Origin: Ferrimicrobium acidiphilum DSM 19497
Lineage (GTDB): Bacteria; Actinomycetota; Acidimicrobiia; Acidimicrobiales; Acidimicrobiaceae
NCBI RefSeq assembly: GCF_000949255.1
Contig: NZ_JXUW01000001.1
Coordinates: 157,817 to 221,816, forward strand
Direction: 5' to 3'
Length of the DNA: 64,000 nt
In this document: positions 18,084-26,995 of the stretch, in pieces
Layout: every line of letters starts with the position of its first letter
Position numbering within the stretch: position 1 is the stretch's first letter
Program-made: the position numbers and the translations under genes
Notes under the pieces: generated by a model
What the model was told of the DNA's origin: nothing
The model's input: only the letters and a program-made list of their open reading frames with translations
Databases searched by the model: none

Positions 18084-19019
18084 CTAGATGTGAGCGACGG
18101 GGATCTGACCCATCCTTCCAGCCTGGAAGTCCGCAATCGCCTGTTCAAGTTCGGCTCGAGTATTCATCACGAACGGTCCGTAGTGGGCAACTGGCTCACC
18201 GATAGGACGTCCTCCGAGTAACACTACTTCGGCATCGGTCGTACCCGGATTCATGAGCTCAAAATAGTCACCCGCCCCAAAGACCGCCAACTGTGAGGCT
18301 TGGCCATCTATACGAGTTGATCCAAACTGGAGTCGACCCTCCATTATGTAGACCAATAGATTAAACTCTCGCGGCCAATCCAACGACAACCTCGCACCCG
18401 GGTGAAGGGTGGCGTGCACCATGTTGATCGGCGTATAGGTGATGCCTGGACCTCGCAGAGTACCTAGATCGCCGGCGATCACACGCAACGCAACATCACG
18501 ATGAGGACTGGTCCCAAGGCCAACCTGCGTATGACCGATATCCTGATACCGAGGGTCGACCCACTTCTGTTGCGAAGGCAGGTTCACCCAGAGCTGAAGA
18601 CCATGAAAAAGACCACCTTGGACAACCAAAGCCTCGGGTGGCCGCTCGATGTGAAGAATTCCCGCACCCGCCGTCATCCACTGGGTATCACCTCGTCCCA
18701 GGCTTCCACCTCCACCGATAGAATCCTGGTGGATGAACTGCCCCTCCATCATGTAGGTGACCGTCTCAAAGCCACGGTGTGGATGCCATGGAGTACCCTT
18801 TGGTTCGCCCGGACCATAGTCGACCTCTCCCATCTCATCCATATGGACGAATGGGTCAAGCTCCGACATAGGCACGCCAGCAAAGGCCCGCTTGACAGGG
18901 AAACCTTCGCCCTCCAAACCGCTTGGAGCATGCGTAAGCCGCACGGGGAGTCGTTCGCTACGACCCTCTCCTTGGGTTGCCGTCACCACAGTTGAGTGCT
19001 CAAGCTCTATTGATCCCAT
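18084..19019 (-). CDS. Pirin family protein
   Basis: A 311-residue bicupin. The pirin N-terminal cupin is clear: DPFVHMDEMGEVDYGPGEPKGTPWHPHRGFETVTYMMEG (about residues 55-95) supplies the metal-binding His-His/His-Glu set, and the second block RPPEALVVQGGLFHGLQLWVNLP follows. The C-terminal cupin ends with FGAGDYFELMNPG and GGRPIGEPVAHYGPFVMNT, the family's C-terminal hallmark. Some pirins are quercetinases and others redox-sensing regulators; the activity here is not determined by sequence. A palindromic candidate operator lies about 40 bases before its start and a GntR-type regulator is encoded just upstream. Confidence 0.92.
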   Translation of the reverse strand: MGSIELEHSTVVTATQGEGRSERLPVRLTHAPSGLEGEGFPVKRAFAGVPMSELDPFVHMDEMGEVDYGPGEPKGTPWHPHRGFETVTYMMEGQFIHQDSIGGGGSLGRGDTQWMTAGAGILHIERPPEALVVQGGLFHGLQLWVNLPSQQKWVDPRYQDIGHTQVGLGTSPHRDVALRVIAGDLGTLRGPGITYTPINMVHATLHPGARLSLDWPREFNLLVYIMEGRLQFGSTRIDGQASQLAVFGAGDYFELMNPGTTDAEVVLLGGRPIGEPVAHYGPFVMNTRAELEQAIADFQAGRMGQIPVAHI

Positions 19020-19037
19020 TACTCACCTCGATATTCA

Positions 19038-19069
19038 TTGCAACTAGATAGTCATTGCATTTGCAACTA
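19038..19069. promoter_or_regulatory. Candidate operator upstream of pirin gene
   Basis: TTGCAACTA occurs twice (19038-19046 and 19061-19069), and between and overlapping them lies the inverted repeat TTGCA-TT-TGCAA (19055-19066). The spacing of the two direct copies is 23 bases, about two helical turns. It sits in the 85-base gap between the GntR-type regulator gene and pirin, where an operator would be expected. Which protein binds is inference. Confidence 0.45.
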
Positions 19070-19104
19070 TTATCCTAGTCGCTCAACCTACTAGGGTTGG
19101 CTAC

Positions 19105-19833
19105 CTAGCGACCCCACTCGGCACGAAAGCGAACTCGCGCCGGAACAAGTATCGTCCGTCGGAACTCAACGATCTCCTGATGAGAGTAGGTGATGCGCTC
19201 TACCACCAACACAGGCTCATCCACGGAGACACCCAAAAGGTTGGCCTCAGTAGACGAAGGCATCGCAGCCGATACCTCATCGGTTCCCGCTGTAACAGTG
19301 ATGCCAGTCCCTGATTGCAGCACTGCATAGAGTGAGCCCGCTTGGGTTAAGTCAACTCCCTCGAAGCTATCAGCGTTTACTCGAGGGAGATAGGCCCTTT
19401 CGAGTGCCAAGCGCTCATGTTGAGAGCCGCGTAACCTCTCGATGAGATAGAAATGGTGGGAGTTCAATCCAAGTCGATCTGCAAGCATTGGCTCATCTAC
19501 CGAGCCTTTCCAGAGAAGCTCGGCGACCTCGGCAAGTCCAGACTCAGCTATCCTTCCAGCCAGCGAGAATCGGTGGTTATGCAGAGACTCAAAACTCTCA
19601 CTCGCAACCACAAAGGTTCCTTTACCTTGTCGCGACTCTAGATAGCCCTCTGAACGCAGATAGCGAATAGCCTCACGCACTGTCGATCGCGACACTTTGA
19701 ACTCCTCGACAAGTTCAGGCTCTGAAGGAAAGTGATCGACAAATCTACCAGCCTCTATGCCATCGCGTAGGGTTTCGGCCAACTGAGCCCACAACGGGAT
19801 TCCGGATCTAGCATCCAACTGTGGATCTAACAC
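19105..19833 (-). CDS. GntR family transcriptional regulator (HutC/UTRA subfamily)
   Basis: A 242-residue regulator. The N-terminal winged helix includes PLWAQLAETLRDGIEAGRF, FPSEPELVEEFKVSRSTVREAIRYLRSEGYLESRQGKGTFV (about residues 15-75), the canonical GntR motif. The C-terminal part has the UTRA ligand-binding pattern, with ERLALERAYLPR and a final VVERITYSHQEIVEFRRTILVPARVRFRAEW. Ligands of UTRA domains are often sugars, amino acids or related small molecules. The start is a GTG at 19833. It is transcribed in the same direction as pirin, 85 bases upstream of it. Confidence 0.92.
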   Translation of the reverse strand: MLDPQLDARSGIPLWAQLAETLRDGIEAGRFVDHFPSEPELVEEFKVSRSTVREAIRYLRSEGYLESRQGKGTFVVASESFESLHNHRFSLAGRIAESGLAEVAELLWKGSVDEPMLADRLGLNSHHFYLIERLRGSQHERLALERAYLPRVNADSFEGVDLTQAGSLYAVLQSGTGITVTAGTDEVSAAMPSSTEANLLGVSVDEPVLVVERITYSHQEIVEFRRTILVPARVRFRAEWGR

Positions 19834-19879
19834 CTACAGCTGAGCCATTCGCATCCACAGATCCCCATCTCGTCTGTCT

Positions 19880-20557
19880 TCACTTGAGTAAGTCTAGCTT
19901 CGCCGACCTAGGAGAGAAAAACCGACCAGAGGCTGGCGCTGTAAGTTCTTGCACAGGTCGAAACGAACGCCGGTGCTCAACCGAAGGCCCGAGCCATACA
20001 AGCCCACAACGATGGCGTCGCGACCCATAACCCTTAGAGGAGCTGAGGTCCCAGTACGGCAACTCAAAATCAAGGTCCACCATCAAGCCATCGCGAGCAA
20101 CCTTGGCTGCAATCGAGGCAGCAGCAATCAATGGGTGTACCCGATCACCTCCTACAATCGTCTCCACTCGTGCTCCTTCAAGATAGTTAGTTTTGCCATC
20201 AAGAAGCAGTAGTTGTTCATCTCGCGGCTCGGCAAGCCTCGAGGCCAGCTCCTGTAAGCCACGTCGAGCAGCCATCGCAAGAGCCTGAGTCAATCCTACG
20301 GTATCTATCTCACTAGCAGACGCAAAACCAACCGCGAAGGATATGCCTACCTCGCGAAGTTGAGAAAGTGCGACCTCGCGTCGTTGAGCTGAGAGAGCCT
20401 TTGAGTCATAGAACCCTTCACCTCGTCGTCGTCTAAGCACTTGCGCTGCAGCTTCCGGGTCACCACTTGCGGCTCCGACAGCCAACGGGCCTGCCCAAGC
20501 GCCTCGTCCAACCTCGTCAATACCGATGTACACCGGACTAAGGCTAGTTACACCCAT
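19880..20557 (-). CDS. rnhB: Ribonuclease HII
   Basis: About 225 residues. RNase HII cuts the RNA strand of RNA-DNA hybrids and single ribonucleotides in DNA. Catalytic residues are visible: Asp-Glu in YIGIDEVGRGAWAGP near the N-terminus, DSKAL, the mid-protein aspartate region LLLLDGKTNY, and AASIAAKVARD. The C-terminal KGYGSRRHR and GPSVEHRRSFRPV match the family. I chose ATG at 20557 (MGVTSLSPVYIGIDEVG) rather than the frame's first start at 20620, whose extra 21 residues are not typical of the family. The gene is divergent from fbiD. Confidence 0.92.
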   Translation of the reverse strand: MGVTSLSPVYIGIDEVGRGAWAGPLAVGAASGDPEAAAQVLRRRRGEGFYDSKALSAQRREVALSQLREVGISFAVGFASASEIDTVGLTQALAMAARRGLQELASRLAEPRDEQLLLLDGKTNYLEGARVETIVGGDRVHPLIAAASIAAKVARDGLMVDLDFELPYWDLSSSKGYGSRRHRCGLVWLGPSVEHRRSFRPVQELTAPASGRFFSPRSAKLDLLK

Positions 20558-20651
20558 CAGCGCCACTAACCCAATAGTGCAGATACGAGTGCAGGCAACG
20601 ACACGATCATAGATCCACAAGTACAGTCACCGTAGTCCCCGAGAGCACGCG

Positions 20652-21281
20652 ATGGCTAGGATAATGGCCGTGTCCGCATCCAACGACGTCGCCTTCCTCG
20701 TCCTTCAGGGGGATCCCGCAACATCGAAATCCCGCCTCAACACCGTCCTGTCGCCTCAACAGAGAACACGACTCACACGGTATTGCATCAGTCGTATCAC
20801 CTCACTGGTAGACCGCAACCTCATATACCTGCTAGCAGAGAACTCAATGGCCGCTAGCGAAGCACATAGGCTCGAGATTAGATCGATCTCCCAACGAGGG
20901 GGCGACCTCAATACCGCCATCGCTGCCTCCCTCGCTACCCCCGAGCTCAGCCGCTACCACTCTGTAACCATCATCCCTAACGATCTGCCATTTCTCAACA
21001 GCCTTGAGGCATATTTACAAAGTCCAACGGACGACGTCTGCCTTATCACTCCAGATTCCCATCTGACAGGGACCAACCTCCTTCGAGTTCCAAGGTCCAT
21101 GGCTAACCCTACATTCTCCTATGGCCCGAACTCATTCTTCCAACATGTTCGAATAGCCAAAGCAAAACAACTTGAGATCGTAGCGACTCCCTGCTCTCAC
21201 GCTTTTGACATCGATACCCCCGAAGATCTGACCCTTGCCCAGGAGGCCTTTCCTGATGCAGAACTATGGAGCATATTATGA
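20652..21281 (+). CDS. fbiD: Phosphoenolpyruvate/2-phospholactate guanylyltransferase (F420 biosynthesis)
   Basis: A 209-residue member of the CofC/FbiD family, which activates phosphoenolpyruvate (in actinobacteria) or 2-phospho-L-lactate with GTP for coenzyme F420 side-chain synthesis. The nucleotide-binding opening is recognisable in SKSRLNTVLSPQQRTRLTRY (about residues 24-43), followed by RGGDLNTAIAAS, the VTIIPNDLPFL strand with the acidic metal ligand, LLRVPRSMANPTFSYGPNSFFQHVRIA, and the final FDIDTPEDLTLA. The opening and closing motifs are diagnostic; the sequence is somewhat divergent (KSRL follows PAT). The stop overlaps the next gene's start. F420-type split-barrel proteins elsewhere in the window fit F420 use. 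Confidence 0.87.
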   Translation: MARIMAVSASNDVAFLVLQGDPATSKSRLNTVLSPQQRTRLTRYCISRITSLVDRNLIYLLAENSMAASEAHRLEIRSISQRGGDLNTAIAASLATPELSRYHSVTIIPNDLPFLNSLEAYLQSPTDDVCLITPDSHLTGTNLLRVPRSMANPTFSYGPNSFFQHVRIAKAKQLEIVATPCSHAFDIDTPEDLTLAQEAFPDAELWSIL

Positions 21282-22045
21282 GTGGGCAACGCGATGGGTT
21301 GGCGACCTATCTATCCACCTCCACTACCAGCCAGTCAATAGATCTAGAGACTCCAGCTGTAGCACTCGCCATTGGGGCCCACCCCGATGACATCGAGTTC
21401 GGCTGCGGTGCAACGTTGGCAAAATGGGCCCAACAGGGAGCCGAAATTCACATCGCTATTTTGACCGATGGGAGGCGTGGTACCTGGAATCGAGAACAGG
21501 ATCAAGTAGCATTAGCTCTCTCTCGCCAAGACGAGGCCCGGGCCGCGGCCACAGTACTAGGTGCCTCGCCTCCCACCTTCTTGCAGCAGATCGACGGGGA
21601 ACTAAGGGCGACCCCCAGCCTGATCGTTCGCCTGGTCGCACTCCTCCGATCAGTTCGCCCCACCGTCTTGTTAACCCACGACCCATGGAAACGCTACCGT
21701 TTACATCCAGATCACCGAATCGCTGGCGAAGTCGTTATCGACGCTCTCGTTCAGGCACGCGACGAGAGCTTTTGGCCTGAGCTCTCACTCCCGGCCACTA
21801 GACCGACATCGCTCCTACTCTTCGAGGCAGACGTCGAGGACCACAGCGAAATTATCGAGGAACCTCACATGTATACCAAAGCCAAAGCGCTCGCCTGTCA
21901 CCGCAGTCAGTACCCATCGAGCTACGGCCTCGCCATCGACTCCCCGAACCCAGAGCAAGAGATCCTGACTCGTCTATTGGCGGTAGCCAGCGAACCCGGC
22001 AGTGACCTGTTGGTAGAGCACTTCAAGCTGATCACTGACCTCTAG
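21278..22045 (+). CDS. PIG-L family deacetylase
   Basis: About 255 residues, a zinc-dependent LmbE/PIG-L N-acetylglucosaminyl deacetylase fold. Motifs are GAHPDDIEFGCGATLAKW (about residue 37) and HPDHRIAGEVVIDAL further on. Unlike Mca at 2028-2876 it has the 'DDIEFGCGAT' version found in general deacetylases. The start is set at ATG 21278 because it overlaps the fbiD TGA as ATGA and has GGAG seven bases upstream; a longer frame begins at 21266. The tight overlap suggests co-expression with fbiD, though a role in F420 metabolism is not established. Confidence 0.85.
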   Translation: MSGQRDGLATYLSTSTTSQSIDLETPAVALAIGAHPDDIEFGCGATLAKWAQQGAEIHIAILTDGRRGTWNREQDQVALALSRQDEARAAATVLGASPPTFLQQIDGELRATPSLIVRLVALLRSVRPTVLLTHDPWKRYRLHPDHRIAGEVVIDALVQARDESFWPELSLPATRPTSLLLFEADVEDHSEIIEEPHMYTKAKALACHRSQYPSSYGLAIDSPNPEQEILTRLLAVASEPGSDLLVEHFKLITDL

Positions 22046-22200
22046 CCCAGAGTTAGCCTGGATCGCTACACTGAGCCGTTCTAACTGGAATCATCCCAAA
22101 ACCTCTGCCTATAGCAGGCGCGGCGACAAGATGGCCACCTGGAGTAGGAGGCCTTCGAGCCAGCTCCAGCAACTTGGGATCGACGCTGCCGCCGAAACAC

Positions 22201-23748
22201 CTAGTTGACCAGGCGCTCCTGCCCCTCCCAGTAGGGCGCCCTCAACTTGAATTTCTGCAGCTTTCCAGTTGCAGTCCGTGCAAGCTCATCGCGGAACTCG
22301 ATCGAGGTTGGGCATTTGAAATGAGCAAGATGTTCTCGACAGAAATCCTGAAGTTCCCTCTCGCTCGCCTGCGAACCCGCTTTCAACACCACCAAGGCCT
22401 TGACGGTCTCACCCCACTTCGGATCGGGAACTCCAATCACCGCAACCTCGGAGACGGCAGGGTGTTGGAATAGTGCATCCTCCACCTCGATGGATGACAC
22501 ATTTTCACCTCCTGTGATAATGACATCCTTCTTCCTATCGAGAATGCGAAGAAACCCATCGCGATAGACACCGCCATCACCGGTGTGGAACCATCCGTTA
22601 GCAAGCGCCTTTGCCGTCTCTTCAGGTTGTTCCCAATACCCTTTGAACACCTGATTCCCCTGCACTAGAACCTCGCCGTCAACGTCTTCAGCAACGCGGA
22701 CACCGATACTCGGCGTTCCCGCCATCGCAAGTCGACGAGCAAGCTCAGCCGAATCTAGGGAATCCCACTCCTTCAGACGCCGATTTACGGTCAATAGAGG
22801 CGAAGTCTCGGTTAATCCGTATATCTGGATGAACTCCCAGCCGAGCTCCTCCTGTATCCTCTCAATGGTTCGCGACGGCGGCGGTGCGCCTGCGGTGACG
22901 ACCCGCACGAGGTCACCACCGGGCACTCGTCGTCCTTCACTCACGCGGCGTTCTGCTCCCTGCAATGTCGCAGCCCAGACAGCTGGGGCTCCGCAGGCGA
23001 GCGTTACCCCCTCGTTCTCGACGTTCGAAAGAATACTCTCTCCATCAATCTTTCGTTGCACAACGTGCTTGCCGCCCATACCAGTCACTGCATAGGGCAT
23101 ACCCCAACCATTACAGTGAAACATCGGCAGCGTATGCAACAGAACATCTCTGTCTGTCACGGTGGTGTGCCACCCTAGGGTCGAGGCATTGATCCAGGCG
23201 TTCCTGTGGGTCATCTGAACCCCTTTTGGTCGAGAGGTGGTACCCGAGGTGTAGTTGATGGAGCAAGCAAAATCCTCATCTCCCGCCCACTCTGGTACCG
23301 AAGCACCGGGACGCAGCGGCGCGAAGAGTTCAGCATCCTCCACTCCATCGAGTATCATCTTCCGGGGAACCTGGACCTTTCCAAAAATGTCCGCATACTC
23401 AGGGTCGATTAACAACAACTGCGTACCCGAATGCTGGACAATGTACTGCACCTCGTCGGTGTTCAGTCTGTAGTTGATCGGGACAAGGATTCGCCCGTAC
23501 CCCGATACACCAAAGTACGAGATCAAGAACTTCCCAGCGTTGGGTGAGACGATCCCAATACGATCACCAACACGATAACCCATAGCCTCGAGCGTGGAGG
23601 CCATCCCTTTTACCCGCTCCCCTAGCTCGCCGTAGGTGAGGCGACCGAGTGCACCTGGCACATCAGGATCGTCGACAAGCGCGAGCCTTTCAGGGAAGGC
23701 CTCAACCGCTCGATACAAAAAATCCAACACATTAAGTTCTACCTTCAC
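22201..23748 (-). CDS. Acyl-CoA synthetase / AMP-dependent ligase
   Basis: A 515-residue ANL-superfamily enzyme that activates a carboxylic acid to acyl-AMP and then acyl-CoA. The P-loop motif is INYTSGTTSRPKGVQMTHRN (about residue 170), followed by FIQIYGLTETSP, the GWFHTGDGG motif with the conserved aspartate, LDRKKDVIITGGENVSS hinge region and the C-terminal lysine in TATGKLQKF. It resembles the medium/long-chain FadD and AlkK-like ligases. It is the last gene of the MarR-MMPL-enoyl-CoA hydratase-ligase run, 57 bases after the hydratase. Confidence 0.92.
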   Translation of the reverse strand: MKVELNVLDFLYRAVEAFPERLALVDDPDVPGALGRLTYGELGERVKGMASTLEAMGYRVGDRIGIVSPNAGKFLISYFGVSGYGRILVPINYRLNTDEVQYIVQHSGTQLLLIDPEYADIFGKVQVPRKMILDGVEDAELFAPLRPGASVPEWAGDEDFACSINYTSGTTSRPKGVQMTHRNAWINASTLGWHTTVTDRDVLLHTLPMFHCNGWGMPYAVTGMGGKHVVQRKIDGESILSNVENEGVTLACGAPAVWAATLQGAERRVSEGRRVPGGDLVRVVTAGAPPPSRTIERIQEELGWEFIQIYGLTETSPLLTVNRRLKEWDSLDSAELARRLAMAGTPSIGVRVAEDVDGEVLVQGNQVFKGYWEQPEETAKALANGWFHTGDGGVYRDGFLRILDRKKDVIITGGENVSSIEVEDALFQHPAVSEVAVIGVPDPKWGETVKALVVLKAGSQASERELQDFCREHLAHFKCPTSIEFRDELARTATGKLQKFKLRAPYWEGQERLVN

Positions 23749-23805
23749 AATTCCCCCCTTCTTAGAACTACGTCTACTGTAGCATGGAGGCTAGAGCTAG
23801 AGAGT

Positions 23806-24552
23806 TCAAAAACCCGTGAAGCGAGGAGAGCGCCGCTCGGCAAATGCGCTAAGGCCTTCTTGGTAGTCATTGCTCGAAAATATAGCAAGACGCTCGTCCT
23901 CCGTCAGGCGTCCGTGCAAGCTTGCCTTTGCTGCGGCTATAGACCGAGGCGCAAGCGATGCGATACGACTGAGGCGTGCCATGAGATCCTCGCTAGAGGC
24001 GAATGCCTCGGTGACCAGTCCATAACGTGCGGCCTCCGCCACATCGATGCGAGCGCAACTGGCAATCAACTGCAAAGCGTAGGCATAACCCACGCGATCG
24101 CGCAGCCTAGAGAGAGCCCCCTCCGGGTAGGCGGTTCCCATGTTCGCTGCCGGGATTTGGAAGCTCGCACCCTCAACGGCATACACCAGATCGCACGCCA
24201 CTGCGATGCTAACGCCGCCACCAAGACAATAACCTTCGACAAATGCAACCACCGGCATTGACATCTCACGAGGTATCGATAGTGCCGCCTCTGTACGCTG
24301 ATCATACACGAGCGTGTCGGCTCCTTGGCGATGTTCACCAAACTCACTCAGATCGGCACCGGCGCAAAAATTGCCACTGACGCCACGAATCGCCACTACC
24401 CAGACAGCTGGGTCAAGAGCAAGCCCCCGCAGCACCTCTGCAAGTCTCTCCCACATCTGAATCGACATAGCATTAAACCGACTTGGGTTGTCAATCCACA
24501 CGGTGGCTAGTTGCGCACCAGCATCCACCTCTGCGAAGACGTCGCCTGCCAT
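23806..24552 (-). CDS. Enoyl-CoA hydratase/isomerase family protein
   Basis: A 248-residue crotonase-fold protein. The CoA-binding/oxyanion segments are SGNFCAGADLSEFG (about residue 60) and VAFVEGYCLGGGVSIAVACDLVYA (about 105-128). The usual PExxLGxxPGxGG segment carrying the second catalytic glutamate is replaced by PAANMGTAYPEGALSRL, so classical hydratase activity is uncertain and an isomerase or other crotonase reaction is possible. Its ATG begins one base after the MMPL stop, and the acyl-CoA ligase follows, so all three are probably co-transcribed. Confidence 0.88.
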   Translation of the reverse strand: MAGDVFAEVDAGAQLATVWIDNPSRFNAMSIQMWERLAEVLRGLALDPAVWVVAIRGVSGNFCAGADLSEFGEHRQGADTLVYDQRTEAALSIPREMSMPVVAFVEGYCLGGGVSIAVACDLVYAVEGASFQIPAANMGTAYPEGALSRLRDRVGYAYALQLIASCARIDVAEAARYGLVTEAFASSEDLMARLSRIASLAPRSIAAAKASLHGRLTEDERLAIFSSNDYQEGLSAFAERRSPRFTGF

Positions 24553-24553
24553 C

Positions 24554-26902
24554 TTAACTCAACTGTCCTTCTGGCTCCCGATTGTTAGCTTCAGCCGATT
24601 CAGTCCTAGTTGACCCCTCCGCGAGAGAGACCTCTCCCGGCTCCGGCTCTACATCGCTGAGCCGCGAAGGCCACCAGCTCCATCTCCCAAGCAGTACCAC
24701 CGCCGAGGGCACCAACAGAGTCCTGACCAAGAAGGTATCCATAAGGACTCCGAGAGCTAAGCCTATACCGATCTCCTCTACCTCCGCCTGCCCTGCAGAG
24801 GCGAGTCCCAGCACGAGGAAGGTGCCTGCTAACACCATGCCGGCTGATGTTACGGCAGGCCCAGTGGCCCCGATAGCGGCTACCACCGCCTCTCGAATCG
24901 TATGGTGGTGAGACTCCTCTCGAATCCGGGTCATCACCAGTATGTTGTAGTCCTCGCCTAATGCAAGCAAGAAGAGGAAGAGCATGAAGGGCAAGATGAA
25001 AATCAAACCACTATGGCTACCAATCTTCATAAAGATCAACACGGCTACACCTAGAGCAGCAAAGAAGGAGAGACCAACACTAATGACTAGGAACACTGGA
25101 GCAACGATCGAACGCAGAACGAGTGCCAGCAGGATGGCAATAATTAAGATCACAAGCGGCACGATGTGGATAAGATCGTGATTAGATGCGGCCGATACGT
25201 CATAGGAAGCAGACGCTTGACCGGCCACACCCGACTTTGTGGCCCCCACCTTGTGCGCAATATTCGTCGTAAATGCCCTGATCGCCGGCACCGCATTGAT
25301 GGCAGGATTCTGTCCTGGTGACCCAGCAGCAAGGGTGGTCTCGAACAGGACCTCGTCACCATTAGCACTGACATAGTTGCTGGTCGCCCGGTAAAGTTGA
25401 TAGACGCCCGGCGAGACGATGTGTTGCGTACTAACTCCAGGAAGCTTGGAGGCGGGACCAAGCACAGAATGCAACCGTGCGAGCTGGGCAGCCGGCAAAT
25501 TCACACCGGCAGGATTCAATGCCCCGTCGACCTGAGTAAACAGCGGAGAGTGCGATATATCTGCCTCCAAGGTCTGCAGGGTGCCAATATGATCCCAGAT
25601 CGGAGAAGAGAAACGGAAAATCAACTCAGTCGGATTGAAAGAAGCCTTTGGGAAATATCGAGCAAGGTCTTTGTTTCCGTAATAGGCGTTAGTTCCCGAG
25701 GGAGCAGAGGCGTTGCTAGCAAAACCCGAAGGACGATTCAACGGCGCAAAAAGAGCGAGTATACCGAAAAATGCCACGCCGATCAGCAGGGTAACCACCG
25801 GTCGCATCACAAGCCGACCAGCGATCCTTCCCCAAAGGCCATACTTGACCTTCGCTGGTCCTTCAGACTTTCGTCTGGGCCAGAAGGCGGCTCGTCCAAA
25901 GATAGCCAATAACGCCGGTTGAAGGGTGAGGCCGGCAAGAAGCATGAGGAAGACCGCGATCGCAAGTGGATAGCCGAGTCCACGATAGAAACCAAAGGTC
26001 GCCGTGATCAGCATAAGGACAGCAGCTATGACCGTCAATGCAGAAAATGTGATCGACTCTCCAACCTTAGAAAGTGCGAACTCTACCGCCTCACGAGGGG
26101 AACGTCCACGATTTAGCTCCTCTCGTGTCCGAAAAACAAGGAAAAGCCCATAGTCGGTTCCAGCACCCAACACCAACACGATCATCAGTAGCTGCGTGAC
26201 GCTTGAAACCTGATAGTGCAGGACGGAAGTCAAACGCGCAACGACAGGACCAGCCAGCAATGAGACGACGAGCGCCGGCAGAAGCGTGAGCAAGGGTGCC
26301 AACACCGAACGGAACACGATGAACAAAAGGACAAGAATGAAAAGAACCGAGAAGCCCTGTGTCGCACTTGCACTCGAATTATTTTGGTCTGCTTGAGCTA
26401 CAGCGGTCGCGACGGTACCGGCAAGGTGAATCTGGAGGCTAGCTGGGGCGGGATCGCTTGCAAGCTTGGCTTGAAGATCATTCACCAGGGTTTTTATCCC
26501 GATATCGTTGAACTGCGAGGTGGACGAAACCACTTCGATCTGCTCCGCCTTGCCATTAGCCGAGATAGCAACGACGTTAGACTTCACCACGGTCGGAACT
26601 GACTTGAGCGCGCGAGACAGGCCAGTGAGATAGGTGGAGTCGGCATTCGTAAGTGGGACATGAGGGCTATCTGCCAGTACAACCACGGTGGAGTCAGTGC
26701 TTTTCTGGAACACATTTGCAAGTTGTGCAGCCTTGATCGAGGGCGAGTTGGTCGGCAGAAAGTTCGAAAAATTATTCTGCACTACTGACCCAATCGAAGG
26801 AAGAAAGGCGAGTGCAGCGATCAGGCCAACTATCCACACCACCACGATTGCGTACTTGAAACGCACCGTAAACAGGCCAAGGCGCTCGAAAAACCGACTC
26901 AA
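24554..26902 (-). CDS. MMPL family RND transporter
   Basis: A 782-residue membrane protein with two repeats, each a membrane helix, a large extracytoplasmic loop and a five-helix bundle. Diagnostic segments are the RND-type GAGTDYGLFLVFRTREELNRG in the first half and ALGEDYNILVMTRIREES in the second, both containing the proton-relay Asp-Tyr pair. MMPL proteins export lipids, siderophores or drugs using the proton gradient. The C-terminal tail is acidic and short. The MarR gene lies 93 bases upstream and acyl-CoA enzymes follow, which suggests a lipid-like or carboxylate substrate with MarR control. Confidence 0.93.
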   Translation of the reverse strand: MSRFFERLGLFTVRFKYAIVVVWIVGLIAALAFLPSIGSVVQNNFSNFLPTNSPSIKAAQLANVFQKSTDSTVVVLADSPHVPLTNADSTYLTGLSRALKSVPTVVKSNVVAISANGKAEQIEVVSSTSQFNDIGIKTLVNDLQAKLASDPAPASLQIHLAGTVATAVAQADQNNSSASATQGFSVLFILVLLFIVFRSVLAPLLTLLPALVVSLLAGPVVARLTSVLHYQVSSVTQLLMIVLVLGAGTDYGLFLVFRTREELNRGRSPREAVEFALSKVGESITFSALTVIAAVLMLITATFGFYRGLGYPLAIAVFLMLLAGLTLQPALLAIFGRAAFWPRRKSEGPAKVKYGLWGRIAGRLVMRPVVTLLIGVAFFGILALFAPLNRPSGFASNASAPSGTNAYYGNKDLARYFPKASFNPTELIFRFSSPIWDHIGTLQTLEADISHSPLFTQVDGALNPAGVNLPAAQLARLHSVLGPASKLPGVSTQHIVSPGVYQLYRATSNYVSANGDEVLFETTLAAGSPGQNPAINAVPAIRAFTTNIAHKVGATKSGVAGQASASYDVSAASNHDLIHIVPLVILIIAILLALVLRSIVAPVFLVISVGLSFFAALGVAVLIFMKIGSHSGLIFILPFMLFLFLLALGEDYNILVMTRIREESHHHTIREAVVAAIGATGPAVTSAGMVLAGTFLVLGLASAGQAEVEEIGIGLALGVLMDTFLVRTLLVPSAVVLLGRWSWWPSRLSDVEPEPGEVSLAEGSTRTESAEANNREPEGQLS

Positions 26903-26995
26903 AACCAGCTCCTGTCAAAATTTTTGCCAATGCCAGAGGAGTCAACCTCCACGAGCAGATCGATATTCCAGAACTTGCGCATCGAAGGCGTATCT

